A stretch of 6,700 nt of DNA from NCBI GenBank assembly GCA_009786045.1, contig WQTY01000119.1, forward strand, positions 1 to 6,700. The letters are read 5' to 3'. The notes under the pieces were generated by a model, which made no database searches, was not told the DNA's origin, and was given only the letters and a program-made list of their open reading frames with translations. Positions 1-5,957 of the stretch are shown piece by piece. Position numbers and translations under genes: made by a program. This DNA is from Pseudomonadota bacterium. GTDB lineage: Bacteria; Myxococcota_A; Bradymonadia; UBA4248. The stretch's first letter is position 1; each line of letters opens with the position of its first letter.

Positions 1-2388
1 CGTGAGGGCGTTGATGAAATTGTCGTTGTCGTCGATGGCGTCGACGGAAACGATGGCGCGTTCGTTTTCGATGCGCGTGGTCATGGCGTAGAGGGTTTCT
101 TCGTCATTTTTCATGGTGGCGCGCACGACCTGGGTCCAGAATTTTGCGAAGGCGGAGGATTGGCGGATCCAGTCGGTGGCCCAGCGATTTTTGGCATCGC
201 TGGTGAAGACGGTAGTTTTGCCGGTGCCAAAGCTCCAGTGTGCCAGGATGGGAGCGCCGCTGGGCGCAGTCAGGATGACCTGGGCACCGGGTTTTGCCTT
301 GGTGGCAACGTAGCCAAGCAGGGTGCCGCGCGTCACGCCCTGGATCATGGCATGCTGCCTGGCCACGGTAGGGATGAAGGGGCCTTCGATGACGGCGTTG
401 TTGATGACGCGGTTGGTTTCTTCGATGAAGATGCGCGGCAGGGTGCTTGCGTCGTTGACGATAAAGGTTTTGCCTTTGCCGAGGCTGGCAATGCGGCCGA
501 GGAGGACCGTGTCGGCGCCCTGCAGTGCAATGGTTGAGATGGTGATGCGGGCCCGGGCCATTTCCCGGACGAGGGCGTCGATGCCGGCATAGGAACTGTG
601 GCCGTCGGTCAGCAGAATGACATGTTTGACGCTTGCAGAGATGAGCGATAGTTCGAGGTAAGTCATCTCAAGGGCATTTCGGATGTTTGTGCCGCCGTTG
701 GCGGCCATTCGTGAGATTTTGTCGTTGATGCTGTGGCGATTGACGGCGCGCGTGGCGGGGACAACGATGTGGGGGACATCGTCGAATCCTATGACAAGGA
801 CGCGGTCCTGAGGGTTTAGGCTGGATACGGTTGCTTTGGCGGCAGCTTTGGCGAGTTCGAGGTTTCGGTGGGCCTGCATGGAGCCGGATTTGTCGATGAC
901 AAGGGCAATGGCGGCAGACTGATTGTCTTTTTTGACGTCAGCCTTAAAGCTGACGGGGAGAATCCTTTCGATGGGCGTGTTTTCGTACCCGCCCAGTCCA
1001 AACGCTTCTCCCCCGCCGATGGCGATGAATCCGCCGCCCTGGCGCCGGACGTAGTCCTGCAGGAGCAGCATGTTGTCGGTGGTGACATTGATGCGACCGG
1101 TGTTGGTGACGCGCGGTACATCGCCCAGGATGACAGCGGCATAATTCATGAGCTCGCGCATTGAGGTGGGCAATCCGCCGGCAGTACGCACTTCAACCTC
1201 GAAGCTCTGCCCCTCGGTGCTTCCCCAGCCGGCAAGGGCTCGCTGGAGGTAAGCGGCTTGCGTGGCGTTTTGTTCGATGTAGAGGACTTTGGGTTTGCCA
1301 AGGACGACAAAACTGTCGAGAAAGACGTTGTTTTCTGCAAAACGATCGTCTTCTTCGCCAAGCCCTTCGAGGCTAATCCGGCATGTGAGTGGCCCGGGGA
1401 GTTCGGGTGTGGTCGTGAGCGTGATAAAGTTTTGGCCCTTCAGCAGGTGGACATCCTGGGTGTTTTTTTCTTCTCGAACGCCGTTTTTTTCGAAGACAAG
1501 CCTGGCTGTTGTCTCGTGTGTGGCATCGATTTGGACGACGATTTCGAAGGGTTTGGAAACGCGGAGATTGTCCCTTTGCCGGACGTCGATGCCCGAGATC
1601 ATGACCTCCCGTACGGGGGGGAAGAGGAGATGCTGAACATCAATGCGGATGTCCTGGGCAACGCTCTGCACGGCCGCTGCCAGGGCGTCGCCCTGTGTCT
1701 GGTTGCCATCGCCCATGAGGACGATGCGGCGTTGATGGTTCTCTGGAAAGAGGGCGGCTGCGAAGCGCAGCGCGGCATCAATGTCTGTACTTTGCTGTGC
1801 GGCACTGCCCTGGACATCGTGGCGATCAATGCTGGGGGGAGCGCCCTGGGTGAGCGGAATGATTCGTGGGGACTGGGCATAGGTGACGAGCTGCACGTCA
1901 AAACCTGCGCCCTGCAGGGCATGTGTTTTGGCGATTTCATCCTGAGCCTGCGCCATGGCGGCATCGGGTACAGAGTCACTCACGTCGACAACATAGACCA
2001 CCGATACCAGGCTCGTTTCGGTGGTTTTCTCGATGTCGATGAGCGCCAGCACAAGGCAGGTCAGGAGCGCGATGCGTACGATCCCGCTCAGGAGCCTTTG
2101 CCAGAGGGGAAAACCGCTCAGGGAGCGCCGTCCGAAAGCCAGAAATACGGGCCAGAGTGCCAGGATGCCTGCCCACTCAAGATGCATGATTCGGTAAGGC
2201 TGTGCCAGTGCAGGAACATCGAGATTAAGCAGGGGCAGGCGATTGAGCCATTCGATCAGATCCCTGTCGGTGAAATCAATGCTCCAGCGCTGGGGCCACC
2301 AGATCCACGTCATGTATGCCCATATACCAAGCCCCAGGAGACCCAGCACGGTGATCCAGAATATTGAGGCTTTAATGATTCGACCCAT
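1..2388 (-). CDS. Membrane-anchored protein with two VWA domains and a glutamine-amidotransferase-like domain (3' end beyond window)
   Basis: An open frame runs from an ATG at 2388 to the left edge (796 codons, no stop), so the C-terminus is missing. Seen: hydrophobic segments near residues 6-30, 68-88 and 98-116; a first VWA domain with a MIDAS motif DVSDS (135-139), T201 and a GDG (226-228); a beta-rich linker (about 255-355); and a GATase1-like region (about 360-490) with GGGFIAIGGGEAFGLGGY at 453-468, which has no cysteine at the usual nucleophile site. A second VWA follows, with DKSGSM (499-504), GGTN (565-568) and TDG (594-596). The tail HWSFGTGKTTVFTSDAKNRW (717-736) is typical of this membrane family. 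Both metal sites look complete, so metal-dependent protein binding is likely, while amidotransferase activity is unlikely. GGGAG lies 6 nt before the ATG. In-frame ATGs at 2406 and 2412 lack an upstream Shine-Dalgarno. The gene is divergent from 2792. The biological role is unknown; related VWA proteins act in the envelope. Confidence 0.9.
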   Translation of the reverse strand, partial: MGRIIKASIFWITVLGLLGLGIWAYMTWIWWPQRWSIDFTDRDLIEWLNRLPLLNLDVPALAQPYRIMHLEWAGILALWPVFLAFGRRSLSGFPLWQRLLSGIVRIALLTCLVLALIDIEKTTETSLVSVVYVVDVSDSVPDAAMAQAQDEIAKTHALQGAGFDVQLVTYAQSPRIIPLTQGAPPSIDRHDVQGSAAQQSTDIDAALRFAAALFPENHQRRIVLMGDGNQTQGDALAAAVQSVAQDIRIDVQHLLFPPVREVMISGIDVRQRDNLRVSKPFEIVVQIDATHETTARLVFEKNGVREEKNTQDVHLLKGQNFITLTTTPELPGPLTCRISLEGLGEEDDRFAENNVFLDSFVVLGKPKVLYIEQNATQAAYLQRALAGWGSTEGQSFEVEVRTAGGLPTSMRELMNYAAVILGDVPRVTNTGRINVTTDNMLLLQDYVRRQGGGFIAIGGGEAFGLGGYENTPIERILPVSFKADVKKDNQSAAIALVIDKSGSMQAHRNLELAKAAAKATVSSLNPQDRVLVIGFDDVPHIVVPATRAVNRHSINDKISRMAANGGTNIRNALEMTYLELSLISASVKHVILLTDGHSSYAGIDALVREMARARITISTIALQGADTVLLGRIASLGKGKTFIVNDASTLPRIFIEETNRVINNAVIEGPFIPTVARQHAMIQGVTRGTLLGYVATKAKPGAQVILTAPSGAPILAHWSFGTGKTTVFTSDAKNRWATDWIRQSSAFAKFWTQVVRATMKNDEETLYAMTTRIENERAIVSVDAIDDNDNFINALT

Positions 2389-2632
2389 TCCCAACTCCCA
2401 GAGCATTTTCATTTTTTACGTGGGGGAACGCGTTCCCCCACACCCCCTGCAATGCTGCGCATTGCTTGTGGGTGAAGGGCAAAGTGCATTGCTTATGGCT
2501 GTATACCCTGCTTTGCAGGCAAGAGAAAAGCAATCTGCTTATGTTTTGCAGTGCTGTGGCAGAGAGCATACGGTGATTAAGGCTGAAAATGTGCTGAGAT
2601 TCTTCGGAAAGTAAAATATTTTGTCTTGGAAC
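2389..2632. other. Divergent intergenic region with palindrome and short repeats
   Basis: This gap separates the minus-strand VWA gene from the plus-strand promoter at 2633. It contains the 22-bp palindrome at 2420-2441, an inverted repeat GCAATG/CATTGC (2449-2454 and 2460-2465), an imperfect direct repeat CATTGCTTGTGG/CATTGCTTATGG (2460-2471 and 2488-2499), and a small inverted repeat CTGC-TTT-GCAG near 2509-2519. I found no convincing sigma70 promoter for the minus-strand gene. A TATACA reading on the minus strand near 2500-2505 lacks a properly spaced -35. No credible gene was seen. Confidence 0.6.
2420..2441. repeat. Perfect 22-bp palindrome
   Basis: GTGGGGGAA (2420-2428), CGCG (2429-2432) and TTCCCCCAC (2433-2441) form a fully self-complementary 22-bp sequence. 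As RNA it folds into a 9-bp stem with a CGCG tetraloop. It sits 31 nt upstream of the VWA start codon. It has no T-run on either side in the right orientation, so it is not an intrinsic terminator. It could be an operator for a dimeric regulator, a leader hairpin of the VWA mRNA, or one copy of a dispersed genomic repeat. The adjoining CACCCCC run makes a dispersed repeat my preferred reading. Confidence 0.75.
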
Positions 2633-2660
2633 TTGACAGGGTGGTTTTAACACCTACACT
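2633..2660 (+). promoter_or_regulatory. Sigma70-type promoter for the 154-aa gene
   Basis: A perfect -35 TTGACA (2633-2638) is followed after 16 bp by the -10 TACACT (2655-2660), which matches four of six consensus bases. The predicted transcription start near 2667 gives a leader of about 125 nt before the start codon. The next plus-strand gene but one (5958) has a similar pair, TTGACA and TAGACT. Confidence 0.7.
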
Positions 2661-2666
2661 TACATA

Positions 2667-2791
2667 CACGAGTCAGGATCATCCTGATCCGTTCGGCCTG
2701 CATGGGCAGGCCGTATGAAGTCATACGATATGGCGTCGGGAGACGCTGCCTTAAATACCCACAGATGGGTTGTAACAGGAGGCAAATAGTG
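2667..2791 (+). promoter_or_regulatory. Structured 5' leader with five tandem hairpins; candidate cis-regulatory RNA
   Basis: Five hairpins follow in order: TCAGGA/TCCTGA with a 3-nt loop (2673-2687); CGGCCTGC/GCAGGCCG with loop ATGG (2694-2713); CGTATG/CATACG with loop AAGT (2712-2727, sharing CG with the previous stem); GCGTC/GACGC with loop GGGA (2733-2746); and ACCCA/TGGGT with loop CAGA (2757-2770). TGCCT (2747-2751) is also exactly complementary to AGGCA (2780-2784), which covers part of the Shine-Dalgarno AGGAGG. The overlapping CTGCC (2746-2750) can instead pair with GGCAG (2705-2709). These competing pairings are what a translational switch would look like. The dense pairing is seen directly; regulation is an inference. 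I could not match it by eye to a known riboswitch class, and a dispersed structured repeat is the main alternative. Confidence 0.5.
2777..2782 (+). promoter_or_regulatory. Ribosome binding site AGGAGG that decides the start at 2792
   Basis: A full AGGAGG lies 9 nt before ATG 2792 and 6 nt before an in-frame GTG at 2789. It supports a start here and not at the upstream in-frame ATG at 2702, which lies in a hairpin loop with no Shine-Dalgarno. Its last three bases belong to AGGCA, the partner of the putative sequestering segment TGCCT (2747-2751). Confidence 0.85.
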
Positions 2792-3256
2792 ATGGAAACG
2801 AGCAGTATTGATATCAGTCATATTCGTCAGGCCAAATCAGAGGAGGTTATCGCTGTTTCGGCTCGCAGGCGCGCGAGTGCCTGTGTGTTTGAGGAAGATG
2901 CGCTGAGCCGCGGCATGATCGAAGCGCTTCTCATGTCGACGCGGGCGGACAGCGATGAGGATCTTCGGCGCCTTTGCCAGGCGTTGATGGCGCGCGGGTA
3001 TGGCAGTGAAGGGCGAGTTGCGGATTTACCGGTGAAGATCCATCCGTCGGTTCAGGGTCAGCTTCCTGGCAAGGGGTGGGCCTTTATCTGGGAGCTTGAT
3101 CGCGTCTGCGAGGATTTGGATTGGCTGGTGGGCGCGCATGTTTCGGTCGAAGGGAAACTGTATTTGGTCCAGAGCATTGAGAGTGTGCCGGCGTATCCTC
3201 AGGTTGGCGACCGCTTGACGCTCCTTTGTTCGGCGGTATCGCTGGACGAGCGTTAA
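2792..3256 (+). CDS. Hypothetical 154-aa soluble acidic protein
   Basis: I do not recognise this family. The protein has 154 residues, with no signal peptide and no membrane segment, so it is probably cytoplasmic. Seen: an N-terminal part (about 1-70) rich in charged helix-forming residues, including an arginine cluster ARRRAS (24-29) and an acidic stretch DSDEDLRR (53-60). A C-terminal half follows that alternates hydrophobic and turn residues (GKGWAFIWELD 93-103, WLVGAHVSVEGKLYLV 111-126, VGDRLTLLCS 138-147), suggesting a small beta-barrel or sandwich. The start is set by AGGAGG; GTG at 2789 would add one residue. The gene is monocistronic: it has its own promoter, a hairpin-rich leader, and a terminator-like palindrome 30 nt after the stop. 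The unusual leader suggests its translation is controlled, possibly in response to a signal the sequence does not reveal. Confidence 0.8.
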   Translation: METSSIDISHIRQAKSEEVIAVSARRRASACVFEEDALSRGMIEALLMSTRADSDEDLRRLCQALMARGYGSEGRVADLPVKIHPSVQGQLPGKGWAFIWELDRVCEDLDWLVGAHVSVEGKLYLVQSIESVPAYPQVGDRLTLLCSAVSLDER

Positions 3257-3283
3257 TCCAGGAAGATTCGTGCGCAAGATGTG

Positions 3284-3313
3284 TAGGGGCAGACCTCTGT
3301 GTCTGCCCTTTTG
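3284..3313 (+). terminator. Palindromic repeat unit A; terminator-like hairpin after the 154-aa gene
   Basis: GGGCAGAC (3287-3294) and GTCTGCCC (3301-3308) form an 8-bp perfect stem around a 6-nt loop, extendable by a G-U and an A-U pair. The stem is followed by TTTT (3309-3312). It starts 30 nt after the stop at 3256 and could serve as an intrinsic terminator. It shares its TAGGGGC head and GCCCTTT tail with the next unit, so it is also a member of a repeat family. Confidence 0.55.
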
Positions 3314-3322
3314 TGCCTGGGT

Positions 3323-3351
3323 TAGGGGCGGGTTTTAAACCCGCCCTTTGC
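3323..3351. repeat. Palindromic repeat unit B
   Basis: GGGCGGGTTT (3326-3335) and AAACCCGCCC (3337-3346) are perfect 10-bp inverted arms around a single base, preceded by TA and followed by TTT. Head (TAGGGGC) and tail (GCCCTTT) match unit A, while the stem cores differ. Two neighbouring, non-identical palindromes with shared ends are typical of dispersed intergenic repeats; this is my inference, because genome copy number cannot be seen here. Confidence 0.65.
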
Positions 3352-3491
3352 TGTTGTGTTGCATCAGCAGGAGCGCCATTTATCGCGCCTTATCCGATGC
3401 CCATATATCACCCTGCTGTGTCTGTGTGCTTCCGGCAACTGGTCGGAACCTTGTTTATTGGCCTGAGCATGGCGTTTAGTGGTTGAATGTC

Positions 3492-3520
3492 TTGCCAGAC
3501 AGGGGCGTTAATAATAAAGT
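3492..3520 (+). promoter_or_regulatory. Candidate sigma70-type promoter of the kinase gene
   Basis: TTGCCA (3492-3497, five of six to the -35 consensus) and TAAAGT (3515-3520, four of six to the -10) are spaced 17 bp apart. The predicted start near 3527 gives a leader of about 35 nt. AGGGGC direct repeats on either side of the -10 could be operator half-sites, which is speculative. Confidence 0.5.
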
Positions 3521-3561
3521 AGGGGCCGTTTTGGTGGCACTTTTCTTGAGGTAGCAGAGAC

Positions 3562-5826
3562 GTGATACGACCCATCATCTTTGGCAAGTTTATCCTTTTA
3601 GAGCGCATCAGCGTGGGCGGCATGGCAGAGGTTTATCGTGCCAAGCTGCTGAACCAACCCGATTTTGGCCGGTATTTTGCGATCAAGCGCATTTTGCCTA
3701 ACCTCGCGGCGGACAAAGAATTCGTCACGATGTTCATTAACGAAGCGAAGGTTGCGGTTGAGCTGGAGCATCCGAATGTTTGCCAGATTTATGAGTTGGG
3801 GCGTCTTGGGCAGTCGCACTATATAGCGATGGAGTATATCTCCGGCAGGGATGTTCTGGCGATTCAGAACCACTATCGGCGCCAGCGCAAGATCATGAGT
3901 GTCAGCCAGGCGTGTTTCATCGCCGCGCAGGCGGCGCAGGGGCTGGACTATGCACACCGTGCGGTAGACTCCAGCGGTCATCCGCTGGGATTGATTCATC
4001 GCGATGTCAGTCCTCATAATCTGCTGATTTCCTTCGACGGCATTGTCAAACTCATCGATTTTGGTGTGGCCAAGGCATCGCAGAAGACGTCTAACACGCA
4101 AAGCGGTGTGTTTAAGGGGAAGTTCAGTTACATGAGCCCTGAGCAGGCGACCAATGGTATCATCGATCATCGGTCTGATATTTTTGCCATGGGCGTGGTG
4201 TTCTGGGAACTTTTGACGGGAAGGCGGCTTTTTAATTCAGAGAGTGAGTTTGCTATCATTGATATGATCAGCAATTGTGAGATCGATCGCCCTTCAAAAT
4301 ACAATCGGTTGATTCCAGACAATGTCGACAGGATTTGCATGCGCGCTCTGGAGCGCGATCCTGCGAGGCGTTATCAGTTTGCAGGTGAGATGGTGGTGGA
4401 GCTTTATGACTTCATCAACAGCTGTGATCCTCCCTATACGCTGTGGCACCTTGAGACTTGGCTGCAGACCACTTTTGCGGATATTTTCGAGCGAGAGAAA
4501 TCCAGGGAGAGGATCTTTGAAGGGATCAATACGCCTCAGGATATTGAGCAGTACAACAAGGAGAATGCGGCTCGGCAGCAGCAGGAACAGGCGTCTAAGA
4601 CACTGGATCGGGAAGGCAATGCGATTCCAGAGATAGAGTCTGTCGATTCGTCTGAGGCTGAGCTGTATTCGGCTGAATACTCATTCGAGGAGGCCGAAGC
4701 GCGAGAGCGTGAGAAGGAAAAAGGGGCGAAGGGACCGAAGCTGCCGCCGGTTCCGGGGCGTGCCAAGCCTGGGGAGACGAGCAAGTCTTTGCCTGGGGTC
4801 AAGGCTTTGAATTTGAGTGGTTTGAAGTCTGCCAGGGCAGACGGGAGTTTGTCAGAAAAAATTCACGACCCCGCGAGCAGTCCTGCTGCCCCGCGGCTTT
4901 CGATCAATGCCTCGCCGTCGATTAATGAGGACGACATTGAGCTGGAACCAGAAGGCATTGCGCCGACGGTGTCGGATCCAGAGCTTTTACGCCTCAAGCG
5001 CATTGCGCGCCGAAGCAAACAGAGACGCCGCCTGACGATGAGCATCATCGGAACGTGTTTTTCGCTGCTCGTTGTGGTGATTCTCGTATTGACGGGAAAT
5101 ATTGGCATCCCTGCGCCCGAAGCGGTTTTGCCCACACAGGCAGACTTGATGATCGAGATTGTGCCGGATACATCGGATGCCAGGGTGATGCTCTACAAGC
5201 ATCCCAAGGTGGAAAGTGATGCCCCGCTTCGAACAGCAAACGGAAAGAAGCTGACCTTTGAAGGACTTGATGCCGGACGCTATGCCATTGATGTCGATAT
5301 GACAGGCTATGAGCTTGAGTCGTTTACCATCAGCATTGAGCTCGGGATGTCAGAGACGCGTCTCGAAATGACCCAGGCTCTGCCCGAGGATGTTTTCTAT
5401 AAAGTCTTCGTCAGTCCCGAAGATGCTGCATTGTATGTCGATGGGCATTTGGTTGAGGGCGAGGGCAGTGAGCGAACATTATTCGGCGAACTCGGGGTAT
5501 CCCATGTTGTTGAGGTCAGGCGTGTGGGGTATGCCACACAGCAGCAGTCTGTCACACTCGACAAGGACACGATACTCGACTTTGCGCTGGAAGAGGTGCG
5601 CGGGAGCATTGCATTTAAGTCCGAGCCTGAAGGCGCCAGCGTCTTTGTTGAGGAGAACGGCAGGATGCGCGACAAAGGATCAACGCCGCTGGTACTTTCG
5701 GATCTCGATCCCCGGGTGCCGCTAAAGGTCGAAGTTCGCAGACGTGGCCATGAGACATGGAAACGGACGATTGATTTCTCGCATGGGTCGGATGTGCGCT
5801 ATTTCGTAGATTTAAAATCTGAGTGA
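3562..5826 (+). CDS. Transmembrane Ser/Thr protein kinase with C-terminal PEGA-like repeats
   Basis: This 754-residue protein is a eukaryotic-type (Hanks) kinase of the PknB/Pkn group. Seen: glycine loop ISVGGMAEVY (16-25), ATP lysine K42 (AIKR), likely alpha-C glutamate E61, catalytic loop HRDVSPHN (146-153, D148 base), DFG (166-168), a T/S-rich activation segment (about 173-183), and SPE (192-194) as the APE equivalent. All catalytic residues are present, so it should be active. A charged, proline-rich linker (about 335-475) follows, then a basic stretch ending at 491 and one TM helix (about 494-514), which puts the kinase in the cytoplasm. Outside lie three PEGA-like beta repeats (about 528-605, 610-678, 681-754), which in known proteins are extracytoplasmic and may contact the envelope or partners. 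The first G-loop glycine is serine, common in deltaproteobacterial kinases. The start is GTG with GAGG 10 nt upstream. The substrate is unknown. Confidence 0.95.
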   Translation: MIRPIIFGKFILLERISVGGMAEVYRAKLLNQPDFGRYFAIKRILPNLAADKEFVTMFINEAKVAVELEHPNVCQIYELGRLGQSHYIAMEYISGRDVLAIQNHYRRQRKIMSVSQACFIAAQAAQGLDYAHRAVDSSGHPLGLIHRDVSPHNLLISFDGIVKLIDFGVAKASQKTSNTQSGVFKGKFSYMSPEQATNGIIDHRSDIFAMGVVFWELLTGRRLFNSESEFAIIDMISNCEIDRPSKYNRLIPDNVDRICMRALERDPARRYQFAGEMVVELYDFINSCDPPYTLWHLETWLQTTFADIFEREKSRERIFEGINTPQDIEQYNKENAARQQQEQASKTLDREGNAIPEIESVDSSEAELYSAEYSFEEAEAREREKEKGAKGPKLPPVPGRAKPGETSKSLPGVKALNLSGLKSARADGSLSEKIHDPASSPAAPRLSINASPSINEDDIELEPEGIAPTVSDPELLRLKRIARRSKQRRRLTMSIIGTCFSLLVVVILVLTGNIGIPAPEAVLPTQADLMIEIVPDTSDARVMLYKHPKVESDAPLRTANGKKLTFEGLDAGRYAIDVDMTGYELESFTISIELGMSETRLEMTQALPEDVFYKVFVSPEDAALYVDGHLVEGEGSERTLFGELGVSHVVEVRRVGYATQQQSVTLDKDTILDFALEEVRGSIAFKSEPEGASVFVEENGRMRDKGSTPLVLSDLDPRVPLKVEVRRRGHETWKRTIDFSHGSDVRYFVDLKSE

Positions 5827-5839
5827 CAGAATAAAAGCT

Positions 5840-5868
5840 TTGACAACAGAGCGTGTCATCACTAGACT
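5840..5868 (+). promoter_or_regulatory. Sigma70-type promoter for the 225-aa gene
   Basis: A perfect -35 TTGACA (5840-5845) and -10 TAGACT (5863-5868, four of six) lie 17 bp apart. The predicted start near 5875 gives a leader of about 83 nt. The -35 begins only 13 nt after the kinase stop codon, so the gene can be transcribed independently of the kinase. Confidence 0.7.
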
Positions 5869-5891
5869 TTGCGCCACTTGTGTTTGCGCCA
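5868..5891. repeat. Direct repeat TTTGCGCCA x2 at the transcription start
   Basis: TTTGCGCCA occurs at 5868-5876 and 5883-5891, a period of 15 bp. It overlaps the end of the -10 box and the predicted start site. A TTGGCGG further on (near 5909-5915) is similar to its reverse complement. The placement suits a repressor operator, but chance recurrence is possible. Confidence 0.4.
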
Positions 5892-5957
5892 GGATTTCTG
5901 TGATGTTCTTTGGCGGTTTCCATGGACTCTTTTCCCTCCTTATGAGGACAGCGATTT

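Larger units (their letters stand above)
3314..3561. other. Intergenic region upstream of the kinase gene
   Basis: Besides repeat unit B, this stretch contains a weak inverted repeat TTCCG/CGGAA (3430-3434 and 3444-3448). Two AGGGGC segments (3501-3506 and 3521-3526) flank the candidate -10 of the kinase promoter; the second reads TAGGGGC like the heads of units A and B. The open frame crossing it (3226-3486) translates the repeat palindromes and is not credible as a gene. Confidence 0.5.

Noticed and set aside
184..240. GTGKTT in the VWA protein as a Walker A ATP-binding site
   Set aside because: The GxxxxGK[ST] spacing is absent, and the segment matches the conserved G-x-G tail motif of this membrane VWA family.
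1258..2367. Plus-strand 369-codon open frame
   Set aside because: It lies wholly antisense to the VWA gene, whose minus-strand frame is open for 796 codons and carries clear VWA motifs; the plus-strand translation shows no recognisable domain.
2372..2653. Minus-strand 93-codon open frame upstream of the VWA gene
   Set aside because: It overlaps the VWA start codon, reads through the palindrome and small repeats, and shows no domain-like character.
2702..2791. Upstream in-frame ATG that would extend the 154-aa protein by 30 residues
   Set aside because: The ATG lies in a hairpin loop without a Shine-Dalgarno, and the extra codons coincide with tandem hairpins, whereas AGGAGG is well placed for 2792.
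3226..3486. Plus-strand 86-codon open frame
   Set aside because: It overlaps the end of the 154-aa gene and mostly translates the palindromic repeats; no ribosome binding site was seen.
3598..4170. Minus-strand 190-codon open frame
   Set aside because: It is antisense to the kinase catalytic domain, whose motifs are unambiguous on the plus strand.
5827..5850. Terminator after the kinase gene
   Set aside because: Only a short AAAGCTTT self-complementary stretch is present, with no stable stem and T-run; read-through into the next gene is possible.
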